Source of the DNA: Metaphire vulgaris
Lineage: Eukaryota > Annelida > Clitellata > Crassiclitellata > Megascolecidae
NCBI GenBank assembly: GCA_018105865.1
Contig: CM030869.1
Coordinates: 11,403,482 to 11,467,481 of the forward strand
DNA length: 64,000 nucleotides
Direction: 5' to 3'
Every line of letters begins with the position of its first letter. Position 1 is the stretch's first letter. Position numbers and translations under genes: made by a program. Of this stretch, positions 1 through 25,788 are shown piece by piece. The notes under the pieces were generated by a model. It was not told the DNA's origin and made no database searches. It worked only from the letters and a program-made list of their open reading frames with translations.

Positions 1-251
1 AATTTCAGGCCTCAACCCCCCCCCCCCACTTCCCTCCCCCAACTCAAATTTCACACAAAACTCCAACAGTGGATTCAGTGCATCAGATGTCATTCAGAAT
101 TATGTACAGCAGGCCCACGTCTCAATTACAACAAGACATACTGCCCTATATAAATAGCGCATATGACATATCTTCTTCTTCTTTATGTGTCTTCCACTAT
201 AGGCCTATTTCAGAAGGTTGGCAGTCATTTTCTGCTTCTCTTCACTTTTTA

Positions 252-345
<94 letters not shown>

Positions 346-1671
346 AAAAGAAAGAACACTAACCGCTAAACTTTGATTTGAAACGACTCTATAGCAGATG
401 GAAAATAACTGTCTATAGCTGTTCAATTCTTTACCGTTTATTTAGGTCTTACGAGATCATTGCAATGCCTCATGGATACAATTTTCCATGCGTGTTCTCG
501 GCCCTATTCCTCTTCCTCTGCTTCCTTTCATTTTTCCACCATGTCCTCTAACTCTTTCTGAGTAGAGACGGAACATGTCCTGAACTTTGGTCTCTTTCAC
601 CAAGCTCAACGTCTCTAACAGTTATTACCGGTAGTATAATCTTAAAGATAATCAATAGCCTAGCAACAGTTGGTGCCTCTATTGATATTGACCTGCATTT
701 TCGAACTACAGGTATTTCCTTAAACACAAAAGCTCCGATTCCCAGACCAGAACTATAACCCAAAGTACAACTCCGATATCAGAAATAATCCAAAGTTTTT
801 AAATTATAATTCTAAGCGCTACAGAAGCTCTGTCTGTCTTAGTTCGACTGCATATAATAGCTACATATATTCTACCATTCCAATTAGAATTTGAATTGTA
901 TGTTCGGTTGAACATCTACTATATCCACTAAGAATTAAATCGAGCAAAAATTCACCCCTCCCCGCCATGCAGGGTAGGGCCCCATTCCGTCGGCGCGGGA
1001 GGGACTCTGAAGAGGTCGAGACCGTTGGTGACCGGGCCATGACCCTGTCGCAGAGGAGATGGGGTCAGCTGCCCTGCGCCGCGTCCCCTCGGCCGCCCGC
1101 AAAACAAAGAAACGGACCGCAAGGGAAACCGAAATGAATTATGGAAGTCATATATTTTCCACACGCGAGACCGCCGGACAATCTCTATACTCCATAACAT
1201 TACATGCGACTATTACTATTATTATACAGATTTATTTACTATAGCCTCTAGACAACGATCAGAGAAACTGAGAAAGTCCCCCATTGCGCTACATCAATCA
1301 TCAGCGAACAATGAAACGAAATATTAATATCGAATATTCAATTATATACATGCATTATATACATATACATAAGCTGATACATATAGGCCTACGTATGATA
1401 TTGTATCAGGGGTGGCAAAAAACTGTGGAGCAGTTTAACATATATCAGAAGAAGCGTATACAATCGCCACATCGCAAAAACAGTTTTGCCTGTTTTCCAA
1501 TTTTATCATCGGCCAAAAATAGCGACGGAAATTTCAATGAAATGTTGCAAAGAAGTGGATCACATTGCCTCGTTTTCGTGTCTAACTGTGGCAATGCGAC
1601 TCCAAAGCTTTTGACATTGTCGTTTGCGGCTCGCACCTTCCATGGGTTTAGCTATACCCCTTTATATATAT
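1..1671. other. Gene-free region with one long AT run
   Basis: I see no gene here. It holds an (AT)n run at 254-343 and a short CG-richer patch at about 960-1120. The open frames are short and show no recognisable domain. Two copies of TAGGCCTA lie at 200-207 and 1384-1391. Confidence 0.6.
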
Positions 1672-2237
1672 CAGAGATGGGCACAATTAGACAAAAATCT
1701 AATCAATTAGAATTAGAATTAGTTGCTGCTAGCACCTAATTGATTAGCATTAGAATTAGTTCTACACTTTGTCCAATTGATTAGAATTAGCATTAGCTGC
1801 TGTCTAATCAATTAGAATTACAATTAGATTGTCGATGTTCGCAATACAGTTGACACACCACGCAAAACAGTTTTAAAATACTAATTTAATATCTGCAGTA
1901 ATTGTATGCAGCTGCAAATGGTTGGAAATGGCAGGCATTTCCAGTTGTCAACAGTAATCACACAAAACACTTAATCTATCAGCTGTAAGTTTTTCCTTGC
2001 TAATGCTACCATGATCATCTCCGCGGTATACTATGAGCATGCGTTTCAACATTATTATCAGGCTGCCTCGGATGGCTAATTGTCATGTAATTAAAAAATA
2101 ATTAGAATTAGCAGGTAAATTCTAATTGATTAGAATTACGATTAGCTGATAAAATTTGCCAATTGATTACAATTAGAATTAGCTGGTCATCTAATCGATT
2201 AGCTAATCAATTACTTCCTAATTGATTAATTACCCAT

Positions 2238-2242
<5 letters not shown>
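1672..2242. mobile_element. Non-autonomous hAT-type element with subterminal ATTAG repeats
   Basis: The left end reads CAGAGATGGGCA and the reverse complement of the right end reads CAGAGATGGGTA, giving terminal inverted repeats of about 10 bp that begin with CAG as hAT ends do. Both flanks are ATATATAT. This fits an 8-bp target duplication but is weak evidence because the sites lie in AT-rich sequence. Internally, dozens of TTAGAATTAG and CTAATTGATTAG motifs in both orientations cluster near the two ends. hAT transposases are known to bind such subterminal repeats. There is no transposase frame, so the element would need enzyme supplied in trans. Confidence 0.75.

Positions 2243-2290
<48 letters not shown>
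2243..2290. repeat. (AT)n microsatellite
   Basis: An uninterrupted AT run follows directly on the right end of the hAT-type element, and probably supplied its target site. Confidence 0.95.
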
Positions 2291-2292
<2 letters not shown>

Positions 2293-2603
2293 CATTGACT
2301 ACTGTAACTTCACGAATAGCTAAAAATACGAAGTCGATTATTCAGGCCTATATATATTTTGAGCGACAGTCAACAGGTGGGTTATAATAGCTTATGTAGC
2401 GCAGCAGAAGACGTCAGATTTTAGAACATGTTTCTATATTGTTCGTTGATATAATAATTACAGTTGCGTTCTTGGAACCTGCAAATTGCAATTTTATATA
2501 GCGCAGTCTCAAATCGACTCACTGCGTCTGTGATATATTCCTATTGATAAGAATGCCGCTCTTTTATCTTCAAACATATAATGCGTGTACATGTATATAC
2601 ATG

Positions 2604-9516
<6,913 letters not shown>

Positions 9517-9781
9517 GTCCTAAGCAGAGCTGTCCATGGGTCGGTTTTTTGAGCCCAAACCAAACCCAACACACAAACTTCCCAACCGAACCCAACCCAT
9601 ATAAAATTCCTATATGCTGTTCCAACCCAACCTGACGAGAAGGTGAACGTACAGTCGCACGTTTAAAAACACACATAAATTCAAGCACATACAGAGTTTG
9701 CTTAGAGTCGTTACTGCAACCATCCTGTATGTAGGCCTAATCCCCATGTACCGGACTATTTCAATGCTTTCCACTTTAGAT

Positions 9782-10036
9782 CAGAGGTTCCCAAACTTTT
9801 TGGATCGCGGACCACTATTTTGTTCCCAGCTTAACACGCGGACCACATTATTTAACAAGTGACAAGCAAAAAAGGTTAGCATCTGTCTGAAATGTATATT
9901 GACAAGCGAAAAAAGGTCATTTGAGTTAGAGTTAGGCCTAACCCTAACCCTAAATATTTTGGGAGGCTCTCGCGGACCCCCGCCATATCCTTCGCGGACC
10001 CCCTCCGGTCCGCGGACCACAGTTTGAGAACCGCTG
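9782..10036. mobile_element. Nested 255-bp hAT-type MITE
   Basis: The left end CAGAGGTTCCCAAACT and the reverse-complemented right end CAGCGGTTCTCAAACT form the terminal inverted repeats. A perfect 8-bp target duplication, CTTTAGAT, lies at 9774-9781 and 10037-10044. The interior has two further inverted GGTCCGCGG-like segments and a short telomere-like CCTAACCCTAACCCTAA string near 9938-9955. It has no coding capacity. It is inserted inside the larger hAT-type element at 9525-10804, so it is the younger of the two. Confidence 0.9.
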
Positions 10037-10551
10037 CTTTAGATGACGACAGCAGCGATCTACAGCATCCGTAAGTCTTTCCAAGAGATGGAAAGTAACG
10101 CTCTCATGACTGTGTCGAGCAGGCTGACATGAAGATTACAGTGCTGCCACAATAGTATTTAAAAGTCTAACCTTTCGGATGACATTCGACATCACTTGCC
10201 ATTGTCATATTCCAGTACATATAGACTATTATATAACGTGTACTAAATTATATCGTCGAATAACGTGATATAACATCCTTCTATCTAGGCCTATCTCTTG
10301 CCTATTGCCAACTACAGTTGTGGCCGATTTAAGAAATGGCTGAGACAAATAAAATACAGCAGTTGACTTTGTTTATCTGTCCACGTGATTTGATCAACCT
10401 GTGGTCCAGTATGTACAGTCGACTGAATGTGTTGCCAGGGATGGAATCTAGGCCAACTTACATGGCACCAATATCGCGTGACGTAATATTGACAAAGCAG
10501 AAGGCCTAAACAGGAAATCTATATTTAACGTGGTTGATATAGGTAGGCCCA

Positions 10552-10715
10552 TAGGCGGATTTAGAGTTTAATATATTTGGGTAGGCTAGCATAGGGGTCT
10601 GGGGGTGCCATCCAGCACGCGACAGACCTGGTGTTAATGGAAAAAACTTTTTTTGTTTTGGTAGGATTAGTTGGGTAGGCTTAAGCCTACCCTAGCCTTT
10701 AATAAAATCCGCCTA
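10552..10715. mobile_element. Small inverted-repeat element, class uncertain
   Basis: The ends TAGGCGGATTT and AAATCCGCCTA are inverted copies about 164 bp apart. I could not find a convincing longer target duplication, so the superfamily is undetermined. It lies inside the 9525-10804 element. Confidence 0.5.
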
Positions 10716-10812
10716 TATGGGTAGGCCTATATAGACTCACGAAACCAAACCAAACTCTAATTTTTTCCAAAATCTGGACCTAACCCAACCCAACGACAAC
10801 TCTAGTCCTAAG

Positions 10813-11342
10813 GGTATGAGGGAAATTCCATCAGGTTGGGGGGGGGAGTGACAATTGTTGGTTTTGAGTATCTCCTAATTTTTGAAAATTCTTGCGCCAT
10901 TCTGCTCTTTAAATCGTTCTTTCTCTTGTCTTCTTCGTTTCCAGGTGTATTTATTCGTCTGATCAATTAAAACTCTTCCTGTTAGATGCGAAAAGTCCAA
11001 ATCGGTTTCGTGCTGAGACGGGTGCCGATCGAAAAGCCGAAGGTTATAAGCTTCCAACCGCACCGGGTGTACAGAGTTACAGACACGATATCGGATCCAT
11101 GTATACTATGCACTGTATACTCCGCCGTGCATGTATCAAAGGCTACTATAGGCTATCCAACGAACCTCCTTTATAATAACAAAAGCGCAAAATATGGACC
11201 ACCCCATGAGACGATATCAGGTCAACAGATACGAAATAAACTCGGGTTTATTGCTTTTCAGATATTAGCGCAACAGCAAGCATTGATAAATGCATAAATG
11301 TTGGCCTATTGTTGATGGGTGCCTTTAGATATATATATATAT

Positions 11343-11416
<74 letters not shown>

Positions 11417-11759
11417 CTAAAGCAAAGTGCTTTCGTAATAATAGTATCCAAATACCTTCATATATATATAAGATATATATATATATAAGATATATATATA
11501 TTATGTGTGTACATGCACACTTTTCCTATATCAATAGGTTATGCGCTATCTTTTGATAAATTAATATTATGGTGTCATTATTAGATATAGACCTTTAGAC
11601 GTATAGTCTTATATGTAATTGCATAATATAGGATGTGAAAATCTGTTCTAAAACTCCTGCCATGGAAACTGTTCTTCCTCTGTTGTTGCATTTTGAAAAG
11701 ATTTAATAGTAAAATAAAGACAAGCAACGGAACCATGCTTATCTCTATCTCTGTTATGA

Positions 11760-11848
<89 letters not shown>

Positions 11849-13370
11849 GCCTAATAATAATAATAACTATTATTGCATTTTAGTTTTGATGATCAGTATA
11901 GAGTAGCCTACACAGGCATTCAATTGAAAATATTATTTTAAAAAGAGGCGCTTGGCCTATAGACGCCATGCATAAGAGATGAATGATTTACTTGGAATTT
12001 ATATTTAAACTGCATAGCAGACATAACAACGCGCACACGGCGCATATAAACACCTACACTTAGTATAACTATTATTCATTTTTACATTCAAAAAATCCAA
12101 GGGTCAAAACCAGATTAATGTAAAACGTATCTATTGGTTGGACTGCGGATACAGAGTATACTAAATCTGTTATAGATTCTGCAGAATTTTGAAAAACTGC
12201 ATCTCTTGTATTGTCTCCACTTATAGAAAATGTAGTTTGGCATGAAAACGAAGGCATAAATCATTGTTTTCTATGATATGGCACAAGTATCCTAAACGGT
12301 CATATCGAGCACAAGCACTTCGCAAACGATAACGGAACAACCCTCTATCTAGAAACCGTGTCAACACCGCTTAACCCTTCGAGAATCACTCAACTTATCG
12401 TAACCGCGGCCTGCTGTAGGTAATCGCAAACTATTCAAAAAGTCAATCCATTCAACAATATAATTGTATACAGAGGAAACAAAAGCGTTCTCTAAATAAT
12501 CTTTATTTAACATCAAATGGGTTCTCTCAGAACAGATTTGACAAGTCTAACTTTTTGTTATTTATCGAAGACCCAATGTACTGATTTTATTTCCAGAGGT
12601 TGGGGGAGTTCAACTGTTCAACACCCTTAACCCCTTAACTGGGGATTCCGGATATATCCGTCCATTTTACAATGAGTTACAGTTAAATACACGGTTAAGG
12701 GGTTAATTGACTGGTCGAAAGCCAACCCCAGTGGGTGGGGAGTAGGAGGGTTAGAGTGGTGGTGGCGGGGGAGGGGGGGTAGATAGAAGATTCTTGGGTG
12801 GTAGTAGTCCAGTACACACTGTCTTTTTTGGACCATAGAACAATAAGAAAATCACTTTTTAAAAGACTACGTGCTATTATAATAATGACTGCATTTGTAT
12901 GTAAAGCGCATAAATATATCTCTATAAATACATCTTTGCAGCAGCAGCAGCACACAATATATCCTACAGGTCTGTATAAGTAAGTGTCTTGGCGTTCGCC
13001 GTTGTAAAACGAGTCTACAGGGTCTCTGTGTAGGTCGTAGACAGTTCTGTGTGAATAGCAGAGATATCAGAGTTGATTCTTTTAAAACCGTTTCATACGA
13101 AATACTGCGTTAGTCAAACGACCGTTTCGAACCTTGTTCGATTTCGCCAAGTCCCACGTGACACGCGGGTCTCTGCAAAAAAACTACAGAAAAGAAGAGG
13201 CTCTATTAAATGCGCTACAAAAACGGTTCAAAATGCGGTCTCCTCCTCCTCCTTCTCCACATCTTGTTCGTTGTTGTTGTTGTTGTTGTTGGTCATAAGA
13301 ACTGGACAACAGAGTTGGTCGATGTCTTTTGGTCAGAATCCACACTCAAACTAATGGTCCAGGCTTTCTA

Positions 13371-13417
<47 letters not shown>

Positions 13418-13621
13418 CATACAGGTTGCACGATAACGCGCACCGGCGGGAAATGTCCTCGTCACGTGACGCCGCCGCCATCATCATCATCATCATCGTC
13501 ATCATCATCATCATTAGCATTGACGGTCCAACATTGGTCAGTCATCCGCCAATCGGTCATCGGTCTTTACAGAAGAGAAATCTTTTTGGGGAGCGGCGCC
13601 GAGTGACGGTGTGGGGGGTGG
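10813..13621. other. Gene-free region downstream of COUP-TF
   Basis: Contains (AT)n at about 11329-11415, (AAT)n at 11760-11848, a 72-bp piggyBac-like MITE at 12631-12702 and (CT)n at 13373-13414. A minus-strand AATAAA at 12502-12507 is about 1.1 kb past the COUP-TF stop and could be its polyadenylation signal. That assignment is a guess. Confidence 0.5.
12631..12702. mobile_element. 72-bp piggyBac-like MITE, copy 1
   Basis: The element is flanked by TTAA at 12627-12630 and 12703-12706, the target duplication typical of piggyBac elements. Its ends CCCCTTAACTG and CGGTTAAGGGG are imperfect inverted repeats. The core shares the segment GGATATATCCGTCCATTTTA with a second 72-bp copy at 31594-31665, which lies in the opposite orientation. 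It is too short to encode anything. Confidence 0.75.
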
Positions 13622-19512
<5,891 letters not shown>

Positions 19513-20640
19513 GTTGTTGTTGTTGTTCGCCGGTCGCGTATAATAATTATTATCGATGACCTTTCCGGAGGATCTCGGCTGTGGACTTCTAAGGGAGAAT
19601 CCTCCGCCGTTCGAATGCCGAGAAAGAGGATATCGCGGATTCAGTATCAAACGATCGCACGGAGGATTGGGAATTCCTTCGATCGACGGACGGAAGGACG
19701 GAGGAGTACAGAGAGTCGACGAAGAATAGTCCTCCTTCTCCTAATTCGAGTAGAATATCACTGTCTAGTGTCTATAGTTCTTCTGTGGATTCATTAGCAA
19801 CCATAGGTCAAATAGTTCTCTCTCTCTCTCTCCGTTGTCCGTGTTCCTATTTCCTCCTCCTCTTCCTCTTCCTCCTCCTCTTCCTCCTCTTCTCCTCCGC
19901 AGAATCGGAGGAAACGAGTCTCTAGTTGTTTTTCCACCCGTGAGGAGTAACCGCAAACCGCGGCGAACGACGACGCTCGATGCAGAGAAACGGAGCTTCG
20001 AAGACGACGACGACGGCGGCCTCCTTCTTCCCTGCCTTCGTCGAAGCAGGCATCCAACCTCCCGGCGGCTGCGCTGGGCTGCGGCTGAGGAGGAGGCCGA
20101 CCGCAGACGCCGCCGCCGCTGCTGCTTCCTCCCGGTCCCTTCCCCCCGCCTGCCCTCTGCCTCCGCCACTCCTCCCTACGCCGCCCGGCTGATCCGTGAC
20201 CCCGCCCGGTCGTTACCGCGGCGCTCGACGGCGGGCCAGGAGGGCAGCGGGGCCATCAATCGCCGGGCGCCCCGAGGTGAAGAGGGCGTGACCGAAGGGG
20301 CAACGGCGCGCCGTCCCATTGGTCGCCGTCGTCATAGTTTATGCAAATCACTGTGTCCGTCGTCAACCTCAACGACTCCCCGGTGTCAGAGGTTATCCAA
20401 TGGATAACAGGCGGGTGGGGGGAGGGGGCGGAGCGGAGCGGAAACTAGATACGGGCGGCGGAGAGGGGGGTGGGGTTGGAGGTTGCAGGGCGCGCATCGG
20501 GTCTTATCGAGGGGTCGAGGGTGGGGGAGGTCAACGGACCAGGACTGAAGACTCGAGGTTAGTCTGGAGGAGGGTTGGTGCAGAGGCGGCGGTGACGTAG
20601 TAGATCCGCTTTCATTCGCTAGAGGGAGACTCTGCAAAAC
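19513..20640 (-). promoter_or_regulatory. CpG-rich upstream and probable promoter region of COUP-TF
   Basis: CpG dinucleotides are dense from about 19.85 to 20.6 kb, directly upstream of the COUP-TF start. It contains a minus-strand CCAAT box (ATTGG at 20318-20322), a POU-type octamer ATGCAAAT at 20341-20348 and a GATA-type inverted repeat at 20392-20408. No TATA box is evident. CpG-rich promoters are usual for developmental transcription factors. The transcription start cannot be placed by eye. Confidence 0.55.
20392..20408. promoter_or_regulatory. Inverted GATA-type site in COUP-TF upstream region
   Basis: GTTATCCA, one base, then TGGATAAC. The arms are perfect reverse complements and carry TTATC and GATAA cores facing outward. 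It lies about 880 bp upstream of the ATG and 44 bp from an ATGCAAAT octamer. Confidence 0.4.
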
Positions 20641-20759
20641 AGACGAATCATTTTAAAATAATTATAAGAGGTTTTGCCTCCTCTGTTCTAAGCAGCGAAA
20701 CTTAGCTGGAGTGCTCCGGGAATGATGGTTGGATGGGTCAATGAACGAATACTGTTCTG

Positions 20760-21129
20760 TTCTGTTATTTAGCCATCCTCGATGCCAGGTTGGGCTACAC
20801 TATGTATCACATGATTCACATCTCTCCATGTCTGTCGTTCTTCTGTTTTCCGAATCATGTTCTGAAAAGAGAGTCCAGTCCACGTTGTTATGTTATCTAG
20901 CCAGGCTGTTCTTGGTCTTGTCTTGGCCGCGTGATCGTCCTCCGGATAATGTTCCTTGAATTAGTTCTTGTTCTAGACAAGAGCCTTGTTTTCTCATGAC
21001 GTGTCCAAAATAACATACTTTGCCCTGTTTAATGTTGTTCAGCAGACTTCTTGTCGTACCTGCCTGCTCTAGCACCCACTCATTTGAACGAATACAGTCA
21101 TTACGATATTCGCATTCAATAAAGGTCAT
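20760..21129 (-). pseudogene. LINE reverse transcriptase C-terminal fragment
   Basis: Minus-strand translation gives GWVLEQAGTT-like and FGHVMRKQGSCLEQEL segments, then, after a frameshift, AWLDNITTWTGLSFQNM and TEERQTW-like residues. This is the typical C-terminus of RTE/jockey-type non-LTR retrotransposon polymerases. It is 5' truncated and frameshifted, so it is a dead copy. It sits just upstream of the COUP-TF CpG-rich region. Confidence 0.75.
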
Positions 21130-21225
21130 ATGCCTATATCGACGTTTAACAGACTAAAAAAAACTGTAGACTTACCTTTACCGAAGATCTATACAAACGA
21201 AACGAATTGAGAATCCAGGTGATAC

Positions 21226-21283
<58 letters not shown>

Positions 21284-21850
21284 GGGAGATTTTGTGGTAA
21301 AATGCAATTTCCGTTTTTAGCCGGAGAAGTAACGACGTGTGTCATGTGTTGTTGTTTGGCAGGCGATCGATCACATGCAGCCGACCAGACGCCAGGCGAA
21401 GACCTTGCGTTTGCCAAGTCAAAACACAAAGGAAAGTCTTCTTCAAACTCTCCTACGCCAGAGCACCTTATAGCCAGGCATGCCGAACACTAATCTACCA
21501 CGCTGACTGCCTTACTACAAATGATCCAGCCACTGACTGACTGACTGTCTTACTTACTGACTGACTGATTGAATCTAGCATGCCCCCTGCTCTGCTTAAA
21601 CGTAAATCTATTTGCTTTGCGTTACTCACTTCTAAAGTAACCTTTATTTAATTAATTACTCGAATTTAAGTTTTAATATTTGTGGTTAAATAGGTCCAAA
21701 ATTATGACAATTTCTTGATTCTCTTCAATTTTTATAATAATAATCATCATCATCATCATCATCATCATCAGCTCAAAGTCCCCCCAGGAACCGTCGAGAC
21801 TCGAGACCAGTAGCATGTTAAACGGTCTTTTTCCAATTTCCCCGGTCTTG

Positions 21851-21893
<43 letters not shown>

Positions 21894-22699
21894 CGATAGT
21901 TATCTGAAATAACAGCAGTTTTATTTCTGGTGCCAGCAAAACTGTGTAATTCTGAGGTAAATTTGCATCTGTATTGTTCTTGAAATCCTTATGCCGCGTC
22001 GATATGCTATATCGAAGGCCTGTGTGTTAATCCAGGACCAAACTTTCATCTATACTACGTCAGTGGGTTTGCTAATTTACCCTTGCCTTTGGCCTTCACC
22101 ACACCAAGGCGCTATATAAAAATCGCCTCGATAATAACAATAATAACAAGCAAGCTCTATAGTATATATAATGTATATCCTTACCAGTCAAAAATATTTA
22201 AGACTCAAGGAAGTATGTTTAGACAGTCTTCGAAGGACATCAACTGAGCTTACGTCATATTTACTTACTTATTTACTTACTCATACCTACCTATTTGCAT
22301 GCCTACTGTTTCCATTTTGTTGCTACTCATCATTATAAGTTATTGATTACAATGAAGTCAAATTGACTCGATTTGTAGGCGGAGAACAGAAATTACTGTT
22401 CAAATATTACACTTACCTGTTATCACTCAACTTTAATATTCCGCCGTAAACTTACGTAGACAAGATGGAGAGAAGTGTAATTGGATCTCTCAGAATCTAG
22501 ATCTTAAATAAAAGCAACAACGCGTTGCATTAACAACTAAGCTTTTTTCTTTATCCCAACTAAATGACACTCACCCCGAGGCTTAAAGGCTTAAAGCCAA
22601 AGCAACAACAAAAACATCGTTGACGCTTATTTCAAGTGAAAGAGAAATAATCCTCCGCATTTGATCAAGCGTTTGCAGCGCACAGACTTTTTACCGGCG

Positions 22700-22775
<76 letters not shown>

Positions 22776-23056
22776 CTCCTGTTTCCTCTGTCTTCTCGAT
22801 GCCTAAGGACGGGGTGGAGAACGCCTGGCTGTCCCGTTTGCGACTTGGTGGCTCGGTCGGTCGGTCGGGCGGTCGGTCGGGCGGTCGGCGAAGCAGCCGG
22901 GACCGGGCCGTTCGATCAGCACCGCCTGCTTGCTGTCAGGGCTTGATAAAAACCCGAGTTTCGCCGCCTCTCTGCCTATATCTCATTGTCTCTCGGTTTC
23001 TCTGTCTCTATGTCTTTCTCTCTGCCTCTCTGCCTCTCTGCCTCTCTGCCTCTCTG

Positions 23057-23145
<89 letters not shown>

Positions 23146-23700
23146 CTGTCTCTGTCCGTCCGTCTGTCTGTCTCTCTCTCTCTAGCTTCAGGACTGTCTT
23201 TTGGGGGAGGGAGGGTGAATGTGGAATTTTTCTCCCCATCGTCGTCGTCGCAGCTCAAAGACCGTGGCTGTCAGCGATGTGGGCCACACCGCCTGCCCGC
23301 CGTCAAATCAATCCCCGACCGTCAAAAGCCTATTCGAAATTTTACAACCATAGCGGTATTCTGCGTAGACTGCAGATTTATGAATGCGATTATGTTGCCT
23401 TGTTCCGTTATGTGCTTCTAAGCACCACTCATCATCATCATCATCAGCAGCAGCAGCAGCAGCATCACGCAGGCACACATTCACAGCAGACAGATCCAAC
23501 TAAACTTGAGTAAATAGGGCTTATACAAGAATGGCTTTGAAAAACAAGTCCCATCAGTACTAAGAATACTATTTCAGTATGATATTTCGCCTCTGAGTAC
23601 AGCGGAGTATGCGGCCGCGTTGGCGACCTTTGGCCCTGCATGGCTGGCTGAGGGATATAGTGTATGTATCTGTGTATGTCTGTGTAGGCATAATTGCATA

Positions 23701-23745
<45 letters not shown>

Positions 23746-24394
23746 CACATACACAACTCCTGTGTGTATGTGTGGGTGTGTGGGTGGGTGGGTGGGTGGA
23801 TGGGTGGATGGGTGGGTGTATTAGTTTATAATCGGCCAACAGTAAAAAGTTACATTTAAGGGTCTGTCAGCAAGGCCTTAAAATAAATCCGACCTTCGTT
23901 GAAGCTGAAATGCGGATGAAAACCAGAAACATTTATACAGACAAAAAGATAGACAGACAGACCGACAGCAAGGAAGACAGACAAGGCGAACACCCATACT
24001 TAACTGAATGGATGTCCAGAAGTTAAAAGAAAAAGAAATGAACATGAAACCAAAATTGGGCTTCTATAGCGACGAGTGTTTGGTTGAAGCAGAAAGTCAA
24101 TTGATAATCTTGATATGCATCAAGAGTTTTCGAAAATATACGAAGAGTAGTGGACTAAGTGGAGGGGAGGAAGAAGGTGGTTGAGTTGTCAGTCCAAATT
24201 TCTCCTTCGCAGCTATTTTCTAGCTTTGCTTCATAAAAACTTAAGAACATTTCTTGGAAGTTTTGCTAGTAATAATATTAATGTCGCAGTTTCATTTAGC
24301 GAAATCAGCGTCCACTTTTAAACCGTATAGGGAAGTGCCCGAGACAGCGAACCTATTGGTGGGGATGGGGGGGGGGAGGGGGCAGGGAGACAAA

Positions 24395-24455
24395 CCGCCC
24401 TGTCTGGATTCGAACCCTTACAAAGGCTAGATGCCTTAGCGAAAATCGATTAATG
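24395..24455 (-). repeat. Possible tRNA-derived SINE remnant
   Basis: The minus strand contains GGTTCGAATCC at 24416-24426, a perfect match to the RNA polymerase III B-box consensus, preceded by GCTAAGGCATCTAGCCTTT as in many tRNA-derived SINEs. I see no A box at the expected distance, so this is at most a truncated remnant. Confidence 0.3.
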
Positions 24456-25350
24456 CATTGACATCGATTAGAGAAACTTTGAGTAAAACGTTGTCAATCT
24501 AATCCTTGGAATATCTCAACCTTGTAAGGAAACGTTAAAACAATGAATGGACTGTTAACGCTTTACTCACAGCTGTGTTTGAATAGACTTTTAGCAACTG
24601 GACTGCACAGCAGCAGTACGCTTTCTATTTCCCGGAGTACTTAAATACCTTTCGAAGTAGTCCTACTTGGGTACCTGTAGCGCCGTTTTAAATATAAGAT
24701 GTTTTTTCTGGCTGTGACACTTGCTGTCTGCGTTTGTAAACGCGGCTGTCTGTCTGTCTCTTTGTCCGTTTCCTTGAATGTCCGACCCTTTGCAAGCCTT
24801 CTGCACTACTTAACCCTTAGATTCGGCGATGGTCACAGTCTCAAGTTCAGAGCATCAGCAGCAGGTGGTCGACAGAGAAAACGTCGGCAAAATAAAGCGA
24901 TTATGACGCCATCTCAGATTTTAAACCATTTTTAAACATCTCAGACCAATCATTTTCCTCTTGTTCCTTCTTCAATGCTTTAACTTTTGCAAGAATAATC
25001 AGTAATATCGTTATCAATTTCGATCTACAGGGTTCGAAACAGAGCACTCTCAGCCATTTCATACTACACACTAACGCCGATGACTGTACGAGAGCGAGGG
25101 ACATCAACTAAATGAAAGACCAGGCGAATATAACTGGTGGAATTACGGCAGGAAGGCGTCCCATTTGGAACACTATAAAGCAACAGGTCTTATAGACATC
25201 AAAAACAAGTTGAGGGTTTGTCGAGCCTTGATATAGAATCGATTTGAAGAAATTATCCGACAAAATCCACACTTTCCTTTTGCCTCATCTTTTCTGCTTT
25301 AATATTGGCAAGAATAATCAATAATATAATTCTCAATTTCGATCTACAGG

Positions 25351-25539
25351 CGGTGGCGGCTCCACATGGGGGGAGGGTTCGGGGGCGTGCCCCTATTGAG
25401 TGCCTGCCCCTCCAGTGGCCCCCCTGTTGGGACCCTATACTTAATACTACATACCTAACAACAAATGATTGGTCCCCATGATTAGAAGTTGCCACCCCAA
25501 CGCCCCCCCCCCACTTGCCAAATCCTGGAGCCGCCACTG
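25351..25539. mobile_element. hAT-like MITE of the GGCGGCTC family, degraded
   Basis: Left end CGGTGGCGGCTCC and right end GGAGCCGCCACTG are inverted copies. The interior shares strings such as ATGATTAGAAGTTGCC and TTGGGACCCTATAC with the 57.6-kb copies in the opposite orientation. No matching 8-bp target duplication was found. Confidence 0.6.
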
Positions 25540-25757
25540 GTGAGAGGTCGCGGTATCAGACTATTCCAACCACATAGATTTAGAGCGCTAAATAATCGTA
25601 ACATTTTCTTATCGAGCGACTCTAAAGCCGGGAGCGCTCTGAGTTGAAACATAAGAGGCGCTATATAAGTCCCTTATTACATTACACATTACATTCGATC
25701 ACCACTGGGGCGTATATGAAAGGTTTAGAGTTGTACTATACACACATACACACAGGG

Positions 25758-25788
<31 letters not shown>

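Larger units (their letters stand above)
9525..10804. mobile_element. 1280-bp non-autonomous hAT-type element with nested insertions
   Basis: The left end begins CAGAGCTGTCCATGGGTCGG and the right end, reverse-complemented, begins TAGAGTTGTCGTTGGGTTGG. The element is bounded by a perfect 8-bp duplication, GTCCTAAG, at 9517-9524 and 10805-10812. CCAACCC-type motifs are repeated near both ends, as expected of hAT subterminal repeats. No transposase frame remains. Two smaller elements sit inside it: a hAT-type MITE at 9782-10036 and an inverted-repeat element at 10552-10715. Confidence 0.85.

Noticed and set aside
9938..9955. Telomere repeat CCCTAA
   Set aside because: Only two to three units, inside a transposon with clear boundaries, so it is not a telomere or an interstitial telomeric array.
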